From the NCBI RefSeq assembly GCF_943192905.1, contig NZ_CALPCC010000020.1:1-40314 (forward strand): a DNA stretch of 40,314 nucleotides, in the 5' to 3' direction. The stretch is from Adlercreutzia murintestinalis. Its GTDB lineage: Bacteria; Actinomycetota; Coriobacteriia; Coriobacteriales; Eggerthellaceae. Made by a program: the position numbers and the translations under genes. Below, piece after piece: positions 31,525-38,643 of this stretch. Positions within the stretch are counted from its first letter, which is position 1, and each line of letters opens with the position of its first letter. Below the pieces are notes generated by a model that was not told the DNA's origin, searched no databases, and worked only from the letters and a program-made list of their open reading frames with translations.

Positions 31525-31812
31525 TCAGGACCATGCCTCGTATTCGGCGCCTATGAGGTCATCGTTTGGCCATTGATCCGTGGGAAGATTCGCCGGTGCG
31601 TAATGAGCGAATAACGTCTCGTATGTAATACCTGGTTCAGGGCGTACGTGGCGGTGTTCCTTTTGCGCTGGAGCGATCTCTATGTTGCCTGCCGCATTCG
31701 TTGAGATGTTCACCTTGTCGCCGAGGCGAAGGCCTGCAGCTCCTAACAAGCTTTTGGGAAGGCGTATGGCTGCTGAATTGCCCCATGAGGAGATGCTGCT
31801 TGCATAACCCAT
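31525..31812 (-). CDS. mazE: MazE-type AbrB-fold antitoxin
   Basis: 95-residue antitoxin. Residues 6-40 (SISSWGNSAAIRLPKSLLGAAGLRLGDKVNIS) are a SpoVT/AbrB swapped-hairpin DNA-binding domain, and the acidic C-terminus would bind MazF. The ATG at 31812 has AAAGGAG upstream; the frame is open further but passes through the promoter, so the shorter start is right. Confidence 0.92.
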   Translation of the reverse strand: MGYASSISSWGNSAAIRLPKSLLGAAGLRLGDKVNISTNAAGNIEIAPAQKEHRHVRPEPGITYETLFAHYAPANLPTDQWPNDDLIGAEYEAWS

Positions 31813-31825
31813 ACGATCTCCTTTC

Positions 31826-31865
31826 GTATATCCGATAGTATATACATAAGGGCGACGAGGTTCAA
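31826..31865 (-). promoter_or_regulatory. mazEF promoter with palindromic operator
   Basis: On the minus strand there is a -35 TTGAAC (complement of 31860-31865), a 17-base spacer, and a -10 TATACT (complement of 31837-31842). The inverted repeat GTATAT (31826-31831) / ATATAC (31840-31845) covers the -10 and lies just upstream of the mazE ribosome-binding site. This fits autoregulation by the MazEF complex. Confidence 0.7.
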
Positions 31866-31940
31866 TGGGGTAACTTCTGGTTTCAGCCGCCAGGCTTTGG
31901 TGAGGCAATCGGAATGATCAGGAAAACTGACTAAAGCTAG

Positions 31941-33182
31941 CTATAGTAGCCCAGCGGGAATGATGAGCGTGTTCCCATCCAAGGCGCTGACTTTCTCGGA
32001 AGCGCATACGATAGCGCCGGTGCCGCGGGGGATGAGCGACTTGTCCAGCACGCTGAAATGCCTCACCATGCCTCGATTCGGCGATGCGGTCTTCTTGATC
32101 TCGATGGGGTGCAGCTTCCCGTCGGCTTCCAGCACCACATCGATCTCCTTGCCGTCGTGATCGCGGTAGTAGTACAGCGGCGTCTCCAGTCCTGCGTTCA
32201 GGAAGCTCTTCCATATCTCGGAGACCACGTAGTTCTCCCAGAATGCGCCGCTCATTGCGCCGGCCTCCATGGTCTCGGGGCTCGACCACTTTGTCAGATA
32301 CGCTACCAAACCGCAGTCGTGACAATACAGCTTTGGCGCCTTCACGGTCCGCTTCAGCTGATTGTTCGAATAGGGGTGCAAGTAGAAGATGATCCCGGCC
32401 CGCTCCAGCACAGCAAGCCATTCCTTCGCCTTGTCGGGCCGGATGCCGACATCCTCCGCGATGGCGGATACGTTCAGCATCTGGGCGCACCGGGCAGCCA
32501 CCGCGCGCATGAAGTCCGCGAAGAGCAGCGCATCCACATTGCCGAGCAGCCGTCGCACGTCGCGTTCGATGTAGGTTTGCACGTAGCTTCCGTAGAACAC
32601 GTTCAGATTTGAATAGCGGCTCGCGTCGATGGCGGGCATGGACCCCTGATGCATGGATGTGAAGATGTCGAGCGTTGTTTTTGCAGGAATACGCTCCTGG
32701 CGCGCTTGCCAGTAATCTAGCTGCAGGTTGAAGGGCTCGGAGGGAACGCAGTCGCGCTCTCCTTGCGCCAGCGACGAAAGTGGCAAGATGCCCACGCGGC
32801 CTGCAAGCGATTCGCCGGCGAGCTCCATCAGCCTGAATTGCTGCGACCCGGTAAGCCAGAACGCCCCCGCATTTGCGCCAGCATCAACGAGGAGCTTGAT
32901 TTGCGAGAAGAGCTCGGGAGCATACTGCACTTCGTCGATGAGCAGGGGAGACTTATGCACTTGGAAGAACATGGCAGGGTCGCTTTGCGCAAGCTGTCGC
33001 TCGTTCAGATCATCGAGCGATACCTGTTGCCGTGGTGCATCCGAGGCTACGATCATATGCTCCAAGAGCGTTGTTTTTCCTACTTGGCGTGGTCCGGTTA
33101 TCAAGATTACAGGATATTCCGATGCGGTTACGGCAACCGTGGGCTCCAACGTGCGAGGGATGTATGTACGGCCGCTATTCAT
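31941..33182 (-). CDS. AAA ATPase with C-terminal DUF4143 domain
   Basis: 413-residue protein of the AAA_14/DUF4143 family. Walker A is ITGPRQVGKTTLL (residues 30-38), Walker B is LLIDEVQY, and sensor LTGSQQF follows. A winged-helix-like region (NVSAIAEDVGIRPDKAKEWLAVLERAGIIFYL) precedes the DUF4143 restriction-endonuclease-like C-terminus with YYYRDHDGKEIDVVLEADGKLHPIEIKK (D, E and K of a PD-(D/E)XK pattern). The family is abundant in host-associated anaerobes, with unknown function. The ribosome-binding site GAAAGGA is partly inside a perfect 39-bp palindrome (33190-33228). It is the last gene of the island before dnaX. Confidence 0.9.
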   Translation of the reverse strand: MNSGRTYIPRTLEPTVAVTASEYPVILITGPRQVGKTTLLEHMIVASDAPRQQVSLDDLNERQLAQSDPAMFFQVHKSPLLIDEVQYAPELFSQIKLLVDAGANAGAFWLTGSQQFRLMELAGESLAGRVGILPLSSLAQGERDCVPSEPFNLQLDYWQARQERIPAKTTLDIFTSMHQGSMPAIDASRYSNLNVFYGSYVQTYIERDVRRLLGNVDALLFADFMRAVAARCAQMLNVSAIAEDVGIRPDKAKEWLAVLERAGIIFYLHPYSNNQLKRTVKAPKLYCHDCGLVAYLTKWSSPETMEAGAMSGAFWENYVVSEIWKSFLNAGLETPLYYYRDHDGKEIDVVLEADGKLHPIEIKKTASPNRGMVRHFSVLDKSLIPRGTGAIVCASEKVSALDGNTLIIPAGLL

Positions 33183-33189
33183 GCATTCC

Positions 33190-33228
33190 TTTCGGGTAAA
33201 ATACGATTAATCTGTATTTTACCCGAAA
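33190..33228. promoter_or_regulatory. Perfect 15-bp-arm palindrome at the DUF4143 ATPase start
   Basis: TTTCGGGTAAAATAC (33190-33204), nine-base spacer, GTATTTTACCCGAAA (33214-33228), with all 15 arm bases matching. TAAAAT within each arm is a possible -10 on either strand. The proximal arm ends in the GAAAGG of the ribosome-binding site, eight bases before the ATG. The element could be an operator, a hairpin in the mRNA leader, or both. Confidence 0.75.
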
Positions 33229-33357
33229 TCATTTTCTGATGGAACCAAAAGGATTTATGCTGTCTTGAGGTTCTTTCATCAAGTCCGCTGCTCATCCCTT
33301 CCGGGTCGAGATGGCTGGAATGATCAGAATGATTGGAAAGATTAGAAACGCAAACAC

Positions 33358-33400
33358 TATACTTATCTACATCATTTGAACCGCTATTTCACGGTTCGTC
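33358..33400 (+). promoter_or_regulatory. dnaX leader: -10 box and hairpin with T-run
   Basis: TATACT at 33358-33363 with TTGGAA 19 bases upstream (33333-33338) is a moderate promoter for dnaX. Downstream, GAACCG (33378-33383) pairs with CGGTTC across an eight-base loop, and a run of seven T lies ten bases further (about 33404-33411). This is weakly terminator-like within the 5' leader. Confidence 0.4.
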
Positions 33401-33423
33401 GCTCTTTTTTTGAAAGGCAGCTC

Positions 33424-35571
33424 ATGGCAGAAGCGCTCTACCGGAAATACCGCCCGCAGATCTTCGAGGATGTGGTGGGTCAGGAGCATATCGAACGCAC
33501 GCTGAAAAATGCAATCGAGGCCGACAAGGTCAGCCACGCTTACCTGTTCACCGGCCCGCGTGGCACGGGCAAGACCACCACGGCGCGCCTGCTGGCGAAG
33601 GCGCTGCTGTGCGAGCACGGCCCCACGCCCGATCCTGACGGCACCTGCGAGGACTGCGAGCTGGTGGCCGCCGGCGAACATCCGGATGTTTACGAACTGG
33701 ATGCCGCCAGCCGCACTGGTGTGGAAAACGTGCGCGAAGAGATCATCGGCCGCGTCAACTACGCACCCACGCGCGGCCGCTACAAGGTCTACATCATCGA
33801 CGAGGTGCACATGCTGTCGACCGCCGCGTTCAATGCGCTGCTGAAAACGCTGGAAGAGCCGCCGGAACATGTGGTGTTCGTGCTGTGCACCACCGATCCG
33901 CAGAAGGTGCCCGAGACCATTCATTCGCGCTGCCAGCGCTTCGATTTCCGCCGCATCAGCAATGAAGAGCTGGTCAGTCGGCTGGGTGCCATCTGTGAGA
34001 TGGAAGGCATCGACTTCGAGGGCGATGCGCTCGACCTGGTGGCACATCGGGCCGATGGCGGCATGCGCGATGCGCTCACCTCGCTCGAGCAGCTGATCGC
34101 GTTCGGCGAGGGCAGTGTGACCACGCAGCTGGCCGAACGACTGCTGGGAAGCCTTGATTTCAGCGAGCTCGCGGAGATCGTCAAAGCGATCGGCACGCGC
34201 GATGTGGCCACGGCGTTCCGGTGGACCGCTGAATACATGGAAACCGGGGCTGATCTGGCGCAATTCGCACATGATCTGGCTGCGCACATGCGCGATATGT
34301 ATGTCTTGCAGCTTGCGGGTGCGGACACGGCGTTGGAGCTGACCGAGGCCGCCCGGCGCGAGCTTGAGAGCGAATCGGCTTGGTTCGGCCCCGACCGTCT
34401 GGCGAATCTGCTGGGCGTGCTGGGCGATCTGATCGCCGAACTGAAAACATCCACCAATCAGCGGTTGTCCTTCGAGATCGCGCTGACCCGCATGGTGCGC
34501 CCCGATTCCGACCTGACGCTGGCGGCGTTGGCAGAGCGCGTGGAGGCCCTTGAGCGGGGGATGAGCGCTACGGTCGCAATGCCCGCACAGGGCGTATCGG
34601 CTGCACCGCCTATGCAGGCCGCCCCGACCGAGGGAGGGGCAGCGGCATTTTCTGCAGCAGCTTCGGCGGCACAAGCGCAGCCCTCGGCGGCACAGCCGCA
34701 GGCGTCTGCCGCACAGGTGGATGCGCAGCCAAGTGCCGGGGCAGATGCTCAGCAGGTCACGCAGCCGAGCGAGCATCAAGCCAGCGCTCAGCATACGGCT
34801 TCCGTTAGCAGCAGTGCGGCCACAGCGCAGGCGGCCACGGCGCAAGCGGGATCAGCAGAAGCGCCTGGTGCTGCCGGTGCTGGTTCTGGCCAGTTGCCCT
34901 CCGACGCGCAGCTGCCGCAGTTTTGGGCAACCGTATTGGCGCATGTGAAGAAGGCTAACCAGGCATATGCCGCGCTACTGATGAACACCACGGCCGCCCG
35001 CAATGACGATAAGCTAGCCATCTTGTTCCCCTCAGATGCGGAATTCGCGTTCCAAGCAAGCCAGAAGCCAGACGTGCGCGATGCCATTGCCGATGCACTG
35101 GCGAAGACGGGGGCTGCAGGCGTTGCCTTCACGCTCGAGAAGTCGGCAGCCGCAGGCGTGGGCGTGACCCCGATGATGGGTGCAGCTGCCGCTCAGCCGA
35201 TGGGCGCAACCGCCGCTCAGCCGACGGGTTCGGCCGCCCCGCAGCCCATTGCGTCTGCCTCCGCTTCCGCTCCCACCGCCGCCCCTCAGTCTGGTACGTC
35301 CGCCCCTGCTCCCGACCCTCAGCCCGGTGCATCTGTCTCCACTGCCAGTTTCGCTCCCGATTCCGCTCCCGACCCCGACGAAGTGCCGCTCTCGGCCTAC
35401 GACGATATGGCCGACCTCGCTTCGTCAACGCCCCCATGGGAAGAAGAGCCCCCGGCAGCCATCACGGCAGCTTCCGTGCAAACGCCCGACGCCGAACCCA
35501 CCACCGAGCAGCTCAACGATGCACTGGCCGCAGCTTTCGGCAACGACGTACAATTTGAACCAGTAGACTAA
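33424..35571 (+). CDS. dnaX: DNA polymerase III subunit gamma/tau
   Basis: 715-residue clamp-loader ATPase of the replicative polymerase. MAEALYRKYRPQIFEDVVGQEHI is the family N-terminus, Walker A is TGPRGTGKTTTARLL (about 43-56), zinc-binding cysteines lie in LLC, TCEDC, and Walker B is YIIDEVHMLS. The sensor-1 and arginine-finger region is CQRFDFRRI. After residue ~370 a long Ala/Gln/Pro/Ser-rich low-complexity region surrounds a short conserved tau-like domain (LPQFWATVLAHVKKANQAYAALLMN). The start at 33424 has GAAAGG upstream. It is followed by the YbaB gene, the usual dnaX-ybaB-recR order. Confidence 0.96.
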   Translation: MAEALYRKYRPQIFEDVVGQEHIERTLKNAIEADKVSHAYLFTGPRGTGKTTTARLLAKALLCEHGPTPDPDGTCEDCELVAAGEHPDVYELDAASRTGVENVREEIIGRVNYAPTRGRYKVYIIDEVHMLSTAAFNALLKTLEEPPEHVVFVLCTTDPQKVPETIHSRCQRFDFRRISNEELVSRLGAICEMEGIDFEGDALDLVAHRADGGMRDALTSLEQLIAFGEGSVTTQLAERLLGSLDFSELAEIVKAIGTRDVATAFRWTAEYMETGADLAQFAHDLAAHMRDMYVLQLAGADTALELTEAARRELESESAWFGPDRLANLLGVLGDLIAELKTSTNQRLSFEIALTRMVRPDSDLTLAALAERVEALERGMSATVAMPAQGVSAAPPMQAAPTEGGAAAFSAAASAAQAQPSAAQPQASAAQVDAQPSAGADAQQVTQPSEHQASAQHTASVSSSAATAQAATAQAGSAEAPGAAGAGSGQLPSDAQLPQFWATVLAHVKKANQAYAALLMNTTAARNDDKLAILFPSDAEFAFQASQKPDVRDAIADALAKTGAAGVAFTLEKSAAAGVGVTPMMGAAAAQPMGATAAQPTGSAAPQPIASASASAPTAAPQSGTSAPAPDPQPGASVSTASFAPDSAPDPDEVPLSAYDDMADLASSTPPWEEEPPAAITAASVQTPDAEPTTEQLNDALAAAFGNDVQFEPVD

Positions 35572-35631
35572 CGACCGCCAGGAGCCGCCTCGGTGCGGCT
35601 ACCTGCTAGGCAAGCGAAAGGGATGCCGGCC

Positions 35632-35934
35632 ATGGATATGAAGAAGATGATGAAGCAGGCGCAGAAGATGCAGCGCGACGCTGCCAAGGCGCAAGAGGAA
35701 ATAGCGGCCATGGAGTTCACCGCCAGCGCGGGCGGCGGCATGGTCGAGGCCACCGTGACCGGCGGTATGGAGCTAGTGTCGGTGAAGATGGACCCAGCAG
35801 CCGTTGATCCCGAGGATGTGGAGATGCTTCAAGACATGGTGGTGGCAGCTGTGAACGAGGCGCTGCGTGAGGCCACCGAGGCCAGCAACGCCCGCATGAG
35901 CGGCATCATGGGTGGCATGAACCTGCCGTTCTAG
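35632..35934 (+). CDS. YbaB/EbfC-family nucleoid-associated protein
   Basis: 100-residue DNA-binding protein of the YbaB/EbfC family. MDMKKMMKQAQKMQRDAAKAQEEIAAMEFTASAGGGMVEATVTG is diagnostic, with a coiled-coil N-terminus and the MVVAAVNEALREA helix. The ATG at 35632 fits GAAAGGG at 35616-35622; ATG 35623 directly abuts that site and is less likely. It sits between dnaX and recR, the standard conserved arrangement. Confidence 0.93.
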   Translation: MDMKKMMKQAQKMQRDAAKAQEEIAAMEFTASAGGGMVEATVTGGMELVSVKMDPAAVDPEDVEMLQDMVVAAVNEALREATEASNARMSGIMGGMNLPF

Positions 35935-35944
35935 TCAATGCTGC

Positions 35945-36044
35945 GGCGCTTTCCAGCACTTATATTTGCCACTCCAAGCGCTTCTCGTGTAGCGAAGTAC
36001 GCTCCGTCGCGCTTTCACGGCAACTGCAAGCGCTGAAAAGCGCC
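35945..36044. repeat. Long-range inverted repeat between ybaB and recR
   Basis: GGCGCTTTCCAGC (35945-35957) is complementary at 12 of 13 positions to GCTGAAAAGCGCC (36032-36044). The 74 bases between contain further short complementary stretches. The gap 35935-36087 holds no gene; a structured RNA element or terminator remnant is possible, but there is no T-run. Confidence 0.45.
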
Positions 36045-36087
36045 TCGCTGACTTCCTTGGGCGAGCCTACAAGATGTGAGGGAGCGC

Positions 36088-36684
36088 ATGCAATCTGCAC
36101 CAGCTATACAGAAGTTGCTCGACGAACTGGAGCGTCTGCCCGGCATCGGGCCGAAATCGGCCCAGCGGGTGGCATACTTTATTCTCAATCAAGATAAAGG
36201 CCAAGCGCTGCGCCTCGCTGATGCTATCAGGGAAGTGAAGGATACGGTGCGCTTCTGTAGCCGTTGCTTCAACTACGCGCAGGATGAATTGTGCGAGATC
36301 TGCGCCAGCCCGCGTCGCGACACGCGCATGATCTGCGTGGTGAGCGAGCCGCGCGACATCCCGCCCATCGAGCGCACGGGCGCCTTCGATGGCCTGTACC
36401 ACGTGCTGGGCGGGGCGCTCTCGCCCATGGATGGCGTGGGGCCTGAAGACTTGCGCATCGCTGAGCTGATGGCGCGCCTAGGCGCCGAAGAGGTTGACGA
36501 AGTGGTGTTGGCCACCAACCCCAATATCGAAGGCGAAACCACGGCGGCCTACCTGGCGCGCCTGATCAAGCCGCTGGGCGTTACGGTAACGCGGCCAGCG
36601 AGCGGCCTACCCGTGGGCGGCGATCTGGAATTCGCCGATGAGGTAACGCTGGGTCGCGCTATCGAAGGGCGCCGCGAGGTGTAG
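36088..36684 (+). CDS. recR: Recombination protein RecR
   Basis: 198-residue RecF-pathway protein, loading RecA at gaps together with RecO/RecF. A helix-hairpin-helix lies at about residues 10-30 ([18 protein letters not shown]). The Cys4 zinc finger is [17 protein letters not shown] (C57, C60, C69, C72), followed by a Toprim domain ([21 protein letters not shown]). The ATG at 36088 follows AGGGAG; a GTG at 36076 is possible. It is co-directional with dnaX and ybaB. Confidence 0.96.
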   Translation: MQSAPAIQKLLDELERLPGIGPKSAQRVAYFILNQDKGQALRLADAIREVKDTVRFCSRCFNYAQDELCEICASPRRDTRMICVVSEPRDIPPIERTGAFDGLYHVLGGALSPMDGVGPEDLRIAELMARLGAEEVDEVVLATNPNIEGETTAAYLARLIKPLGVTVTRPASGLPVGGDLEFADEVTLGRAIEGRREV

Positions 36685-36894
36685 CGTTTTCGGGCCACAG
36701 GCGCAGCTTCCCTCTGTGCTGTTCGTTCATACTTGGAGTTTTTTTCACGAAATTATCTCCCATCTGAGTGAAATACATCCAAGAATCAAAAAGAAATGCG
36801 TGCGCGTGACGGAGGGGCACGGTATCGCTTTTGCTAACGGGTGTCGTTGCGAACGGTTGCCGGACACGCAGAAGGAGAGGTTGATTGGTCATGG

Positions 36895-37194
36895 AACGCA
36901 AGACTCGATGAGGATATAGACGCGGCTACCACTCTACTCTTCTTCGATGAGGTGCAGGCATACTATTGGGGTCAGCAAAGTACGTACAAGGTTGACTTCG
37001 TAGTGCGCTCAAGCGAGGGCATCGTGCCCATCGAGGTGAAGTCGGGCGAGCGCGTGAAGGCAACGAGCGCACGCCGATTCGCAGAGAAATATGATTGTCC
37101 GTTTCTGGTCCATATGACCGCGAAGAATGTCGGAGAAACAGATTCGGTGCGCAGCATTCCGCTCTATGCCGCATGCCTTTTGGATACGTTATGA
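36895..37194 (+). pseudogene. Remnant of a second DUF4143 ATPase, internally deleted
   Basis: The frame encodes a Walker B-type segment (DAATTLLFFDEVQA) joined directly to a DUF4143 C-terminus (YYWGQQSTYKVDFVV, then GIVPIEVKSGERVKATS and RRFAEKY) with normal nuclease-like D, E and K residues. About 200-300 residues that separate these parts in intact family members are missing, and there is no Walker A upstream. The frame can be read from a TTG/GTG-type start near 36841, but that part has no homology. The upstream gap 36685-36894 holds no gene. It differs from the intact DUF4143 gene at 31941, so it is not a simple copy. Confidence 0.75.
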
Positions 37195-37218
37195 TGAACG
37201 ACGCACCGTCATGAATAG

Positions 37219-37254
37219 CGCGCAGCCTTTCCCGTGCGGACGAGGAAGGCTGCG
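37219..37254. repeat. Hairpin upstream of mobBA
   Basis: CGCAGCCTTTCC pairs with GGAAGGCTGCG across an 11-base loop with one bulge. It lies 25 bases after the DUF4143 remnant stop. It has no T-run, so it is a weak terminator candidate at most. Confidence 0.4.
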
Positions 37255-37291
37255 TCTGCGCGTTCAGCTGCGCGCTTCACCCTGCATCTTC

Positions 37292-37320
37292 TTTACTCTG
37301 CCATCGCCAATCCATACAAT
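37292..37320 (+). promoter_or_regulatory. Promoter of the mobBA operon
   Basis: TTTACT (37292-37297), 17-base spacer, TACAAT (37315-37320). The inferred start at about 37327 gives a short leader with GGAGAGG before the ATG at 37351. Confidence 0.6.
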
Positions 37321-37350
37321 GAGCGCAACCAAGGCAAAAGGAGAGGGCCG

Positions 37351-38643
37351 ATGGTGAACATCCCAAGTCCGGCGGTCGCCATCGTCGGGCGGCACAATTC
37401 GGGCAAGACCACGCTGATCGAGCGCCTGATCGCCGAATTGACGGCGCGCGGGCACGATGTGGGGTCAGTGAAGCACCATTCTCACAGCAAGTTCGAGATC
37501 GACTACCCCGGCAAAGACTCTTGGCGGCATCGCGAAGCGGGCGCCACGGAAACGGTCATCGCGTCGCCCGAGAAGCTGGCGCGCGTGAAGACGCTCACGC
37601 ACGAGGTGGAATGCGCCGAGATCGTGCGCAGCATGCCGGGCCACGACATCATCGTGGTAGAGGGGTATCGCAAGAGCGGCCTACCCACCATCGAGCTGAT
37701 GCGCGCGGCGAATCCGGCCGACGCCGCCGTAGCCGCAGCATTCGCGCAGGCGGCCACGCAGGGCCTTCCGCTGGGCACCGACTTCACGCAGCTGGCGAAA
37801 GGCGGCGCAGCTGATGCGTGCGATGCTGACGACGTGCGCGCTACCGACGACGCCCATGCGGCCGATCTTGCCGCTAAGGCGCCTGGTGCCAGCACCGTTG
37901 CCATCATCACCGACATTCCGGAGGCGGTCGCCGCGGCCGAGACATACGGCATCCCCGCCTTCGACATCTTCGATACGCCTGGCATCGTGGCGTTCTTGGA
38001 AGAGCACTACGTGCGCCCGCGCCTCACGGTGGTCATTCAGGCGGGTGGTGAAAGTCGCCGCATGGGCCGCAGCAAGGCCACGGTGCCGTTCGCGGGTGAC
38101 CCGCTGATCTGTCGGCTGGTGCGGCGGCTGAGCGCGGTGGCCGACGAGCTGATCATCACCACGAACGAGCCAGAGAACCTGGGGTTCCTCGAAGGCATGG
38201 ACGTGCCTTGCCCGCCGCGGCTCGTGCGCGACGAATACGACTTCCGCGGTGCGCTGCCGGGCATGTACTCGGCGCTCATCAACGCGCGCAACCCGTATGT
38301 GGCCGTGGTGGCGTGCGACATGATCTTCGCCAGCCCGTGTTTGGTGGTGGCCGAGGCGCTGGAAATGGCGAAGACCGGGGCCGATGTGGTGGTGCCGGTG
38401 AACCAGCACGGCTTCGAGCCGTTCCACGCGCTGTACCGGCGCGACACGTGCGTGCCGGCCATCCTGCGTGCCATCGACCGCGGCGAGCGGCGCGCGCAGG
38501 CGTTCTTCGACGATCCGGCCGTCACGGTGTGCGAGTTCAGCCAGCAGCGTGTGCTCGAGGTGGAGCCGCGCGGCGGGTGTTTCATCAACGCCAACACGCC
38601 AGAAGAGCTGGCGCGCATCGAGGAAAGCTACTTGGGGGAATAG
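37351..38643 (+). CDS. mobBA: MobB-MobA fusion for molybdenum cofactor guanylylation
   Basis: 430-residue fusion. Residues 1-225 are MobB, a GTP-binding accessory protein: Walker A GRHNSGKTT at 13-21, HHSHSKFEID, and IIVVEGYRKSG. An Ala/Asp-rich insertion lies at about 125-180, and a C-terminal strand region contains GIPAFDIFDTPGIVAFL. Residues ~226-430 are MobA, the GTP:molybdopterin guanylyltransferase: IQAGGESRRMGRSK at about 229-242, then ACDM with the metal-binding Asp. It converts Mo-molybdopterin to the guanine dinucleotide form used by DMSO-reductase-type enzymes. The ATG at 37351 has AAAGGAGAGG upstream; longer frames start before the promoter. The next gene starts directly after its stop. 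Confidence 0.93.
   Translation: MVNIPSPAVAIVGRHNSGKTTLIERLIAELTARGHDVGSVKHHSHSKFEIDYPGKDSWRHREAGATETVIASPEKLARVKTLTHEVECAEIVRSMPGHDIIVVEGYRKSGLPTIELMRAANPADAAVAAAFAQAATQGLPLGTDFTQLAKGGAADACDADDVRATDDAHAADLAAKAPGASTVAIITDIPEAVAAAETYGIPAFDIFDTPGIVAFLEEHYVRPRLTVVIQAGGESRRMGRSKATVPFAGDPLICRLVRRLSAVADELIITTNEPENLGFLEGMDVPCPPRLVRDEYDFRGALPGMYSALINARNPYVAVVACDMIFASPCLVVAEALEMAKTGADVVVPVNQHGFEPFHALYRRDTCVPAILRAIDRGERRAQAFFDDPAVTVCEFSQQRVLEVEPRGGCFINANTPEELARIEESYLGE

Noticed and set aside
33367-34845. 492-codon minus-strand frame opposite dnaX
   Set aside because: Shadow of dnaX; His/Arg-rich, no ribosome-binding site or domain.
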